Positions 1 to 5,352 of a DNA stretch of 5,352 nt are shown piece by piece (position 1 is the first letter of the stretch; the number at the start of each line of letters is the position of its first letter). Origin of the DNA: JAYRWN01 sp041917975 (GTDB lineage Bacteria > Bacteroidota > Bacteroidia > Chitinophagales > Saprospiraceae); the NCBI GenBank assembly GCA_041917975.1, contig JAYRWN010000051.1, forward strand, positions 1-5,352, read 5' to 3'. The translations under genes and the position numbers were made by a program. The notes below the pieces were generated by a model that ran no database searches, was not told the DNA's origin, and was given only the letters and a program-made list of their open reading frames with translations.

Positions 1-1
1 T

Positions 2-271
2 CTGCTGGATGAACCGTTTGCCGGTATTGACCCGATAGCCGTGGAGGACATCCAGCAAATCGTAGCCAAAATGGTTAATAAAAACATAGGCATTTTGATC
101 ACCGACCATAATGTTCAAGAGACGCTCTCCATCACGAACCGGGCTTACCTGATGTTTGAAGGTAAAATTTTGCGTTACGGTACCGCCGAAGAACTGGCCG
201 CAGATCCTTTGGTGAGGAAAGTCTATTTGGGCCAACACTTTGAGTTGAAACGCAAAACCTTTCCGGCATGA
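2..271 (+). CDS. lptB: LptB, lipopolysaccharide export ABC transporter ATP-binding protein (3' part only)
   Basis: This is the last 89 codons of an ABC ATPase whose 5' end lies outside the window. The visible part opens with the Walker B and D-loop stretch LLDEPFAGIDP, with the catalytic Glu after the Asp. The H-loop follows as ITDHNVQETL, and then a tail with GTAEELAADPLVRKVYLG and HFEL. The TDHNV-ETL H-loop and the YLG-HF ending are typical of LptB rather than of other ABC ATPases. In that family the protein is a cytoplasmic dimer that drives LptFG to pull lipopolysaccharide from the inner membrane onto the LptC/A/D bridge. The Walker A and signature motifs are not in view. The stop overlaps the start of the next gene (ATGA, 268-271), suggesting translational coupling. 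Identity is well supported; only the upstream extent is unknown. Confidence 0.88.
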   Translation: MLDEPFAGIDPIAVEDIQQIVAKMVNKNIGILITDHNVQETLSITNRAYLMFEGKILRYGTAEELAADPLVRKVYLGQHFELKRKTFPA

Positions 272-528
272 GACGCGACCAGTTGTTTCTGTTGATAATT
301 TTTCTGGCCTGTTGGTTAAGTGCTTGTAAACAATCAGATCGCCCGCTGACATCAAGACAATTGAACAAAGTGGATTCTTTGTTTTATGAAGAAGTAAAAC
401 GAATGCAGCCGGCTTTGGATAATTTTTGTGCTCAAATCCATGATTCAGTATACCGCTCTGCTTTCGATTCGATTTGGCAAGTGCGGTTAGCCCAAAATGC
501 TGATTTAATCAAATATGGCCAACAGTAG
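268..528 (+). CDS. Small predicted lipoprotein, function unknown (first of a pair)
   Basis: The 86-residue product begins with a short signal peptide: MRRDQ, then a hydrophobic stretch to about residue 19. A good lipobox LSAC puts the lipidated cysteine at residue 20. FLAC, ending at Cys15, is a poorer alternative. The mature part of about 67 residues is hydrophilic and probably helical, with DSLFYEEVKRM at about residues 36-46, a second cysteine at 54 and FDSIWQVRLAQ at 66-76. The start at 268 gives the signal peptide and overlaps the lptB stop by four bases. The gene's end overlaps the next lipoprotein gene by 14 bases. Cys54 followed 13 residues later by Asp-Ser is matched in the neighbour, so the two may be related. 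I do not recognise a named family. Placement after lptB suggests an envelope location but does not establish an LPS-transport role. Confidence 0.75.
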   Translation: MRRDQLFLLIIFLACWLSACKQSDRPLTSRQLNKVDSLFYEEVKRMQPALDNFCAQIHDSVYRSAFDSIWQVRLAQNADLIKYGQQ

Positions 529-853
529 ATCTTTGCAGCTTTTTTTACTTATGCTTTTGGTAGCCTGCGGGACCCAGGAAGAACATTTGATGACTCCCAA
601 AGCGCATCAGGTATTAAATGATCGTCTGGCTCAGAAAAAGGGAGATTTGATCCAAGAGTGTATAGACGAAATCATCAGGGAAGCAGAAGTTGTTATTGAC
701 TCTCTCGTTCGTGAGGACGTCTATTTAAAAAAAATCGGAGCATTTGATATTCCGGAGATACCCGCCAAGCCAGTTCGCCCAACCATTCCTGTAGATCAGG
801 ACACCAGTGCCATCAAGCCGTTAATCCCGTCCAAATCAAACCCTGATCAGTAA
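515..853 (+). CDS. Small predicted lipoprotein with proline-rich tail, function unknown (second of a pair)
   Basis: The 112-residue product has a signal peptide (SRSLQLFLLMLLVAC) with lipobox LVAC and the lipidated cysteine at residue 18. The next residues are GTQEE. Acidic residues at +4 and +5 resemble the surface-export signals described for some Bacteroidota lipoproteins, though the match is loose. Residues 28-75 look helical and charged, with an internal cysteine at 49 and an Asp-Ser at 62-63. From about residue 79 the chain is rich in proline (IPEIPAKPVRPTIP and onward) and is probably extended or disordered. The next in-frame ATG (551) would remove most of the signal peptide, so the start at 515 is preferred despite its 14-base overlap with the upstream gene. 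That overlap suggests coupled translation. Function is unknown; a structural or envelope-associated role is only a guess. Confidence 0.75.
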   Translation: MANSRSLQLFLLMLLVACGTQEEHLMTPKAHQVLNDRLAQKKGDLIQECIDEIIREAEVVIDSLVREDVYLKKIGAFDIPEIPAKPVRPTIPVDQDTSAIKPLIPSKSNPDQ

Positions 854-868
854 GCTTGTACAAATATA

Positions 869-901
869 TTGGCAGTTTTTTTTTGATAAGCATACATTTT
901 G
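869..901 (+). promoter_or_regulatory. Weak candidate Bacteroidota-type promoter for the pnt operon
   Basis: The 158-base gap 854-1011 is AT-rich and separates the lipoprotein genes from pntAA. The best match to the Bacteroidota sigma factor consensus (TTG near -33, TAnnTTTG near -7) is TTG at 869-871 and TACATTTT at 893-900, with 21 bases between them. The -7 box misses the final G by one position. It would give a leader of roughly 100 bases. A run of nine T at 876-884 lies between the boxes and has no convincing GC stem before it, so I do not call it a terminator. A second, poorer -7-like box (TAATTTTA) is at 984-991. Other promoter positions are possible. Confidence 0.22.
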
Positions 902-1011
902 ATCAGAATTATCTGCATGACTGATTAAGGTTATTCATGTGGATTATTATTCTCTCCAAGAAGCCATATATAAAATATTCTTTTAATTTTAGGCCGCAAA
1001 ATTTAAATAAT

Positions 1012-2085
1012 ATGTTGCTTGGAATTGTGAAGGAACATCAAGACCGCCGGGTAGCTTTAGTACCATCAATGGTGGCCAAATTTCGCAAGTTAGGTTTGGA
1101 GCTGATGATGGAGTATGATGCTGGAATAAATGCAGGATTCAGAAACAGTGATTATGCTGACGTTACCTTTAGCGACCGCCAAACGGTGATCAACTCTGCC
1201 GACATGTTAGTGAGTTTAAATCCATTATCTCAAGAAGAGTATCAACGAACGAAATCCGATGTGTGGATCATATCCCTGTTTGCACCATATTTTGATGACT
1301 CACAAGTCAAAGCATTAAAATCTTTACCGCGTAATGTACTAAGCATGGACATGATTCCGCGCACAACCCTGGCCCAAACTATGGATGTTCTGTCTTCCAT
1401 GGCTTCCGTGGCCGGTTATCGGGCCGTGTTATTGGCTGCTGCTCATTCGGCACGTTATTTCCCGATGTTGATGACGGCAGCCGGAACTATTAAACCCTCA
1501 AAAGTAGTCATCCTGGGAGCAGGAGTGGCTGGGTTGCAGGCTATTTCTACCGCACGCCGGTTAGGAGCCGTAGTTGAAGTGTTTGACACCCGGGCTGCAG
1601 TCAAAGAAGAGGTAGAAAGTTTGGGTGGAAAATTTATCGAAGTTGAAGGAGCCAGGGATGACAAAGGAGCTGGAGGTTATGCCGTTGAACAATCCGAAGA
1701 TTATTTACGACGTCAGCGTGATTTGGTCCAGGAAAAAGCCGCCAAAGCAGACGTACTGATCACCACGGCGCAGGTAAGAGGTAAAAAAGCACCAATTTTG
1801 GTCACTAAGGACACCATCGAAAAAATGAACCCCGGATCGGTGATCGTAGATCTGGCGGCTTCTACCGGTGGTAATTGCGATTTAACCCAAGACAATAAAA
1901 CCATTGTTCATCAGGGTGTAACCATCATTGGAGACTCTAATCTGGCCGCAGGTATGCCTTCCGATGCCAGTTTCTTGTTTGCTAATAATGTACATAACTA
2001 TGTGAAATCTTTCTTGAACAAAGAAGGACAAATCGTAATAGACGATAAAAACGAAATATTCCAGGCTTCCTGGGTAACCAAATAA
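1012..2085 (+). CDS. pntAA: NAD(P) transhydrogenase subunit alpha part 1 (soluble NAD(H)-binding domain I)
   Basis: This 357-residue cytoplasmic subunit binds NAD(H) and passes hydride to NADP+ held by domain III of PntB. The N-terminus LLGIVKEHQDRRVALVP matches the alanine dehydrogenase/transhydrogenase N-terminal fold. The family's Arg-Gln-Asp active-site loop is visible in PRTTLAQTMDVLSS (Arg117, Gln122, Asp125, spaced as in the Rhodospirillum rubrum enzyme). The Rossmann motif GAGVAG is at 169-174, with FDTR at 191-194 supplying the ribose-binding Asp192. The mobile-loop GGYA is at 221-224, and GSVIVDLAASTGGNCDL closes the nucleotide site. The frame is open back to 937, but the extra 25 residues have no family match, whereas MLLGIVKEHQ begins where homologues begin, so 1012 is chosen. 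There is no Shine-Dalgarno; the leader is A/T-rich. It is slightly shorter than the 384-residue R. rubrum protein, mainly at the C-terminus. pntAB starts 15 bases after the stop. Confidence 0.95.
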   Translation: MLLGIVKEHQDRRVALVPSMVAKFRKLGLELMMEYDAGINAGFRNSDYADVTFSDRQTVINSADMLVSLNPLSQEEYQRTKSDVWIISLFAPYFDDSQVKALKSLPRNVLSMDMIPRTTLAQTMDVLSSMASVAGYRAVLLAAAHSARYFPMLMTAAGTIKPSKVVILGAGVAGLQAISTARRLGAVVEVFDTRAAVKEEVESLGGKFIEVEGARDDKGAGGYAVEQSEDYLRRQRDLVQEKAAKADVLITTAQVRGKKAPILVTKDTIEKMNPGSVIVDLAASTGGNCDLTQDNKTIVHQGVTIIGDSNLAAGMPSDASFLFANNVHNYVKSFLNKEGQIVIDDKNEIFQASWVTK

Positions 2086-2100
2086 AATCTTGCAATCCGT

Positions 2101-2409
2101 ATGGAAATGATCCAACACTTTTTTTTGGATAATCAAGCTAACATCTGGCTGTTGCTTTTTGCGGCGCTGTTAGGGCTGGAGATTATCTCCAAAGTGCCTA
2201 CTGTCTTACATACTCCGCTGATGTCTGGGGCCAATGCCGTGAGTGGTATAGTAGTTATTGGGGCCATTATCCTCATTCGCCTTACCGAACCCGGTGATTA
2301 TCTCAGCCTGACTTTAGGCTTCTTGGGTGTGGTGCTAGGAATGATTAATGCCGTAGGTGGTTTTGCCGTCACCGACCGGATGTTGGAAATGTTCAAGAAA
2401 AAGAAATAA
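2101..2409 (+). CDS. pntAB: NAD(P) transhydrogenase subunit alpha part 2 (membrane subunit)
   Basis: This is a 102-residue membrane protein corresponding to the C-terminal membrane part of single-chain PntA. There are three hydrophobic segments at about residues 15-30, 45-61 and 69-88. The strongly conserved family motif VLHTPLMSGANAVSGI lies at about 35-50, with His37 at the position of the conserved proton-path histidine (alpha-His450 in E. coli, alpha2-His42 in Thermus). The protein ends in a basic FKKKK tail, expected to face the cytoplasm. Together with PntB it forms the proton channel of domain II. A second in-frame ATG at 2107 would shorten it by two residues and cannot be excluded. 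The gene sits 15 bases after pntAA and 10 bases before pntB, so the three are almost certainly co-transcribed. Splitting alpha into two chains is common in bacteria, as in R. rubrum. Confidence 0.95.
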   Translation: MEMIQHFFLDNQANIWLLLFAALLGLEIISKVPTVLHTPLMSGANAVSGIVVIGAIILIRLTEPGDYLSLTLGFLGVVLGMINAVGGFAVTDRMLEMFKKKK

Positions 2410-2419
2410 GCCAAACGAG

Positions 2420-3829
2420 ATGAGTATCAACTTTATTATAGAAATCGCCTTTCTGGTCGCCGCTTATTGGATGATCATTGGCTTGCGGAAATTAAGTTCA
2501 CCAGACACGGCCCGCAAAGGTAACCTGTGGGCTGCTGCCGGGATGACGGTGGCCATCTTAGCCGGGTTTCTAGTCCCTTTAGAACACGATTACGGCAACT
2601 TTCTGTGGATTATAGCCGGTATGGCTGTCGGTGGTGCCATTGGATTAATTTGGTCAAAAAAAGTAAGAATGACCGACATGCCTCAACTCGTGTCTTTGTT
2701 CAATGGATTTGGGGGGGCTTGTGCGGTATTGTTATCCCTGGTAGAATTTTCGAAGTTTGCTTCCCCGGCAGTTCCAGAGACAGCCACCGCCATGGGCATT
2801 AATCTGTTTACCCTCGTTATCGGGGGGATTGCATTCACCGGAAGTGTTTTAGCCTGGGCAAAATTGGACGGCCGGGTTAACGATAAAAAGGTGACTTTCC
2901 ACGGCCACCAATGGCTTAACCTGTTGTTTTTAGCATTGATAATTCTCCTGTCCGTATTAATGATTGCCTCTCCGGCATTCAGAAACTGGCCGGTCTACGC
3001 CATCTTGACCATTATTATATTAATCTACGGATTTTCTTTTGTTGCGCCGATTGGTGGTGCCGATATGCCGGTGGTGATTTCTCTGCTTAACTCATTTTCC
3101 GGCCTTTCTGCCGCCGGATCTGGCTTACTGTACGACAATCTGATTATGCAGATCGGAGGTATCCTGGTTGGAGCATCCGGTACCATTCTCACGGTAATGA
3201 TGTGCAAAGCCATGAATCGCACCTTGTTTAATGTGGTCATGGGTGGATTTGGTAGTTCAGCAGTAGGAGGTGGTCCTGTTGGTGGACCACAGGGCTCAGT
3301 AAAAGAAGTATCCCTGAATGATGCCGCTGTGATGTTATTATATTCTGATGCGGTAACTATCATCCCAGGATACGGTCTTGCCGTGGCTCAAGCCCAAAAA
3401 ATAGTTAAGGAACTGGATGATCTGTTGTCCGCCAATGGTGTAGATGTGCGGTACGCCATCCACCCGGTAGCCGGCCGGATGCCTGGCCACATGAACGTGT
3501 TATTAGCTGAAGCCAATGTGCCCTATCCAAAGCTGATGGACCTGGATGATGCTAATGACCAACTGAATAAGACCACGGTATCCATAGTTATCGGAGCGAA
3601 TGACGTGGTTAACCCAGCAGCCGAAACTGATGCGTCCAGCCCTATCTATGGTATGCCGGTATTGCAAGCCTGGCATGCTCAAAACTGCATTGTGATAAAA
3701 CGAAGTATGGCTTCAGGATATGCCGGTATCGAAAATCCTTTATTCTTCCATGAACGCACAAAAATGCTGTTTGGTGATGCGAAAGCTGTTCTCCAAAACT
3801 TGGTTCACGAAGTGAAAGGTATGGCCTAA
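2420..3829 (+). CDS. pntB: NAD(P) transhydrogenase subunit beta (membrane domain II plus NADP(H)-binding domain III)
   Basis: The 469-residue product is close to the E. coli length of 462. About nine hydrophobic segments span residues 3-262, followed by the glycine-rich linker GGFGSSAVGGGPVGG (275-289) and the soluble NADP(H)-binding domain III. Key family motifs are GGADMPVV (Asp215, equivalent to E. coli beta-Asp213), GYGLAVAQAQ (317-326, nucleotide loop), HPVAGRMPGHMNVLLAEANV (348-367), GANDVVNPAA (Asp395) and KRSMASGYAGIENPLF (427-442). At the E. coli beta-His91 position this protein has Asn95 (VSLFNGFGG), so the proton-path histidine must come from PntAB. The frame is open upstream to a GTG at 2357 inside pntAB, but the 21 extra residues do not look like this family; ATG 2420 starts at the expected first helix. 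The protein drives reduction of NADP+ by NADH using the proton gradient. The next gene begins 14 bases after the stop. Confidence 0.96.
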   Translation: MSINFIIEIAFLVAAYWMIIGLRKLSSPDTARKGNLWAAAGMTVAILAGFLVPLEHDYGNFLWIIAGMAVGGAIGLIWSKKVRMTDMPQLVSLFNGFGGACAVLLSLVEFSKFASPAVPETATAMGINLFTLVIGGIAFTGSVLAWAKLDGRVNDKKVTFHGHQWLNLLFLALIILLSVLMIASPAFRNWPVYAILTIIILIYGFSFVAPIGGADMPVVISLLNSFSGLSAAGSGLLYDNLIMQIGGILVGASGTILTVMMCKAMNRTLFNVVMGGFGSSAVGGGPVGGPQGSVKEVSLNDAAVMLLYSDAVTIIPGYGLAVAQAQKIVKELDDLLSANGVDVRYAIHPVAGRMPGHMNVLLAEANVPYPKLMDLDDANDQLNKTTVSIVIGANDVVNPAAETDASSPIYGMPVLQAWHAQNCIVIKRSMASGYAGIENPLFFHERTKMLFGDAKAVLQNLVHEVKGMA

Positions 3830-3843
3830 CAAACGATTCAATC

Positions 3844-4959
3844 ATGTCAGCCCACCGCATATATATAGCGGCCACCGGTCAGCACGTTGGAAAAACCACA
3901 GTTACACTTGGATTGGTAGCTGCGATAAATCGCAGCGGAGTAAAAGTAACTTATTGCAAGCCCGTTGGGCAGAAGTTTCTGGACATTCAGAATTTGAGAG
4001 TGGACAAAGATACCTTGTTATTCGCCGAGCTAATCCACTTTGATCTAAATCCGGACTTGCATAGCCCGGTTATTTTGGGCCCGGGCGCCACTACCGCCTA
4101 CTTAGATCATCCCCAAAAATTTCCTCTTAAGGCAAAACTTCTTTATGCGGCTGATCAATTGAGTAAAGATCATGAGCTGGTGGTTTTTGAAGGAACCGGC
4201 CATCCGGGGGTGGGAAGTATAGCGGATGTGTCCAATGCTGAAGTAGCTAAATTAGTAAAGGCGAGCGTCATCATGGTCGTGGAAGGAGGTATCGGCAGTA
4301 CCATAGACGAACTTAATATGTGCCTGGCTCTGTTTCGTGAAAAGCAGGTGCCCATCCTGGGTGTGATCATCAATAAAGTGCTGCCAGAAAAAATAGATAA
4401 GATTAAAAAATATGTAGGCCAAAAATTGCAGGCTATGAATTTACCTTTGTTAGGGTTAATTCCCTATGACCGCAGTCTGGCATACCCCCTCATGAAATCC
4501 GTTGGTGATGCCATCAACGGTGTGGTTCAGTTTAATGAACTAAATCTGGATAACATTGTAGAGGATATCGTCGCCGGATCCCTTATTGAATTAAAGGAGT
4601 TAAAATCATCAAATAATATTCTTCTGGTAGTTAGTATTGAAACACTGGATAAGGCCATAAAAAAGATTGAGTTTTTTTCAAAAATGCTGAAAATGGAACA
4701 TTCCCCTTTGTCTGGGATTGTTACCACCGGCGAAGGAGAAATTAACAGTCGCTGTAAAGCATACATCAGACGTCATGGTATTCCGGTCGTGCATACCGCA
4801 TTGGACACCTACGGTGCGGTGATAAAAATAAGCCGGATAGAAGTAAAAATCAATCTGCAAACTCCTTGGAAAATAAAACGCGCGGTAGAATTAATTGCCG
4901 AGAACATTAATCTAAAGCCCATCCTGGAAAAAATAAAACACCAGGACACTAATCTTTAA
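3844..4959 (+). CDS. BioD-like P-loop protein with DRTGG-like C-terminal domain (Pta N-terminal-region homologue), function unknown
   Basis: The 371-residue product is predicted soluble. Residues 1 to about 220 form a BioD-like P-loop domain: strand RIYIAATG, P-loop GQHVGKTT (12-19, with Lys17 and Thr18), VKVTYCKPVGQ (33-43), the Walker B-like VVFEGTGHPGVGS (113-125), then DVSNAEVAKLVKASVIMVVE (128-147) and PILGVIINKV (170-179). The DVSNAEVAKL and EGGIG segments are those of the BioD-like N-terminal region of long phosphotransacetylases and of stand-alone relatives, not of true dethiobiotin synthetase. Residues about 225-345 fit a DRTGG-type domain by GIVTTGEG (291-298) and GIPVVHTALDTYGAVIKI (312-329). 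The Asp-Arg-Thr-Gly-Gly motif itself is not present. No acetyl/phosphoacyl transferase domain follows, so it is not Pta. The P-loop has one residue fewer than BioD between the first glycine and GKT. Being 14 bases downstream of pntB, with a terminator after it, it is likely the last gene of the pnt transcript. Nucleotide binding is probable; the role is unknown. Confidence 0.85.
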   Translation: MSAHRIYIAATGQHVGKTTVTLGLVAAINRSGVKVTYCKPVGQKFLDIQNLRVDKDTLLFAELIHFDLNPDLHSPVILGPGATTAYLDHPQKFPLKAKLLYAADQLSKDHELVVFEGTGHPGVGSIADVSNAEVAKLVKASVIMVVEGGIGSTIDELNMCLALFREKQVPILGVIINKVLPEKIDKIKKYVGQKLQAMNLPLLGLIPYDRSLAYPLMKSVGDAINGVVQFNELNLDNIVEDIVAGSLIELKELKSSNNILLVVSIETLDKAIKKIEFFSKMLKMEHSPLSGIVTTGEGEINSRCKAYIRRHGIPVVHTALDTYGAVIKISRIEVKINLQTPWKIKRAVELIAENINLKPILEKIKHQDTNL

Positions 4960-4997
4960 AAAAATATCTCCTTTGGGCAGAATAATTACCTAAAAAG

Positions 4998-5013
4998 GTG
5001 GTTGAAAAACCAC
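4998..5013 (-). terminator. Small hairpin, possible weak terminator for a minus-strand transcript
   Basis: GTGGTT (4998-5003) and AACCAC (5008-5013) form a perfect 6-bp stem with a four-base GAAA loop as read on the + strand. On the minus strand the stem is followed by CTTTTT (4997-4992 region), the layout of a short intrinsic terminator for the gene that appears to run in from the right edge. On the + strand no T-run follows, so it is not a terminator for the pnt operon. It lies over 200 bases past the minus-strand stop, and the stem is short, so the assignment is weak. An RNA 3'-end structure is an alternative. Confidence 0.3.
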
Positions 5014-5072
5014 AAGTGTGTTGAAAATAAAAATTATTATGTACATTCACGCATAGGAAAATAGGTGGAATC

Positions 5073-5125
5073 TGCAGCCCCAATTTTTCATACTAGTGAG
5101 ATTTAATAAGGGGCTGCATTTTTTT
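5073..5125 (+). terminator. Rho-independent terminator of the pnt operon
   Basis: TGCAGCCCC (5073-5081) pairs perfectly over nine bases with GGGGCTGCA (5110-5118), and seven T residues follow at 5119-5125. The loop is long (28 bases) and AT-rich. The stem is GC-rich in an otherwise AT-rich region, so chance is unlikely. It lies 113 bases after the stop of the BioD-like gene and fits as the end of the pntAA-pntAB-pntB-P-loop transcript. The T-run is on the + strand side only, so it points one way. Confidence 0.8.
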
Positions 5126-5234
5126 AGAACGTTTCTAGTTAAGCACGCGCTGCCCCCTTCCACTTTATTTGTTTAGTCGAAGAAAATTTTAATGGACTAA
5201 CCCCATCATCAAAAACCACTGCTCTAAAAAGTGA

Positions 5235-5351
5235 CTATCCCTGCTTTGTATTCGAGCGCAGAATTACACCTGAAGCCAAAAATTTTTTCTCTTCTTTAGG
5301 CATGGTAATCGCCTCTATTTCTGCCTTGCTTTTGCCGGCATCCTCTGCATA
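5235..5351 (-). CDS. Probable C-terminal end of a minus-strand protein, cut by the window edge
   Basis: Reading the minus strand inward from the right edge, one frame stays open for 38 codons to a TAG at 5237-5235. It encodes a hydrophilic, lysine- and glutamate-rich segment that includes EDAGKSKAEIEAI and MPKEEKKFLASGVILR. The other two minus-strand frames close sooner. Of its 38 codons 29 begin with a purine, a coding-like bias. The stretch is too short to be proof, and I do not recognise the family. The opposite strand is also open here (5143-5352, no early ATG) but reads as a shadow, with hydrophobic and low-complexity content. If real, this gene converges on the pnt operon. The 105 bases from 5130 to 5234 hold nothing else I can support beyond a 6-bp inverted repeat TTAGTC/GACTAA (5173-5178 and 5195-5200). 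Confidence 0.4.
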   Translation of the reverse strand, partial: YAEDAGKSKAEIEAITMPKEEKKFLASGVILRSNTKQG

Positions 5352-5352
5352 A

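Noticed and set aside
876..884. Run of nine T as terminator of the lptB-lipoprotein operon
   Set aside because: No stable GC stem precedes it; the nearby palindromes (CTGATCAG, TTGTACAA) have no loop.
937..1011. Upstream extension of pntAA by 25 codons
   Set aside because: The extra residues have no resemblance to the transhydrogenase alpha N-terminus, the stretch is AT-rich like the intergenic region, and the internal ATG at 1012 begins exactly where the family begins.
1455..2136. Three minus-strand open frames opposite pntAA
   Set aside because: All lie against well-conserved pntAA codons and have no recognisable product.
2357..2419. GTG-initiated extension of pntB inside pntAB
   Set aside because: It reads the pntAB coding sequence in another frame and adds residues unlike PntB; ATG 2420 places the first helix at the expected position.
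2711..2717. Seven-G run in pntB as a programmed frameshift or phase-variation tract
   Set aside because: The frame is intact across it, the codons encode the conserved FGGAC stretch, and no alternative product follows.
3025..3363. 112-codon minus-strand open frame inside pntB
   Set aside because: It is a shadow of the conserved pntB frame; its proline- and threonine-rich translation shows no domain.
3844..4959. Calling the P-loop gene bioD or pta
   Set aside because: It carries the DVSNAEVAKL-type segment and a DRTGG-like second half absent from BioD, and it lacks the phosphoacyl transferase domain of Pta.
5143..5352. 70-codon open + strand frame ending in TAA at the last base
   Set aside because: No plausible start before ATG 5302, no family resemblance, and the opposite-strand frame has better coding character.

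Overview
The window looks like ordinary chromosome from a member of the Bacteroidota. Three things point there. The genes have A-rich leaders with no recognisable Shine-Dalgarno sequence. Two small lipoproteins of a Bacteroidota-like type follow an lptB gene. The proton-translocating transhydrogenase is split into three subunits. I would lean towards Saprospiria or a related group, but the genus cannot be told from this sequence. All confidently called genes lie on the + strand.

Layout: (1) 2-271 is the 3' end of lptB, the ATPase of the lipopolysaccharide transporter. (2) 268-853 holds two short lipoprotein genes. The first overlaps lptB by an ATGA and the second overlaps the first by 14 bases, so all three are probably translationally coupled. 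The two lipoproteins share a Cys-x12-Asp-Ser pattern and may be diverged paralogues. (3) 854-1011 is an AT-rich intergenic region with a weak candidate Bacteroidota-type promoter. (4) 1012-3829 is a complete pntAA-pntAB-pntB operon with gaps of 15 and 10 bases. (5) 3844-4959 follows 14 bases later and encodes a 371-residue BioD-like P-loop protein with a degenerate DRTGG-like C-terminal half. It resembles the N-terminal regulatory part of long phosphotransacetylases but has no acyltransferase domain. (6) 4960-5352 has no confident gene on the + strand. It contains a strong rho-independent terminator at 5073-5125 and, at the right edge, the probable C-terminal end of a minus-strand gene, so the two transcription units would converge.

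Function: the transhydrogenase couples inward proton flow to hydride transfer from NADH to NADP+, supplying NADPH. The P-loop/DRTGG protein is placed to be co-expressed with it. Its function is unknown, and that link is the most interesting inference in the window. I found no CRISPR array, tRNA, rRNA, insertion sequence or phage feature, and no clear evidence of a wholly new system.
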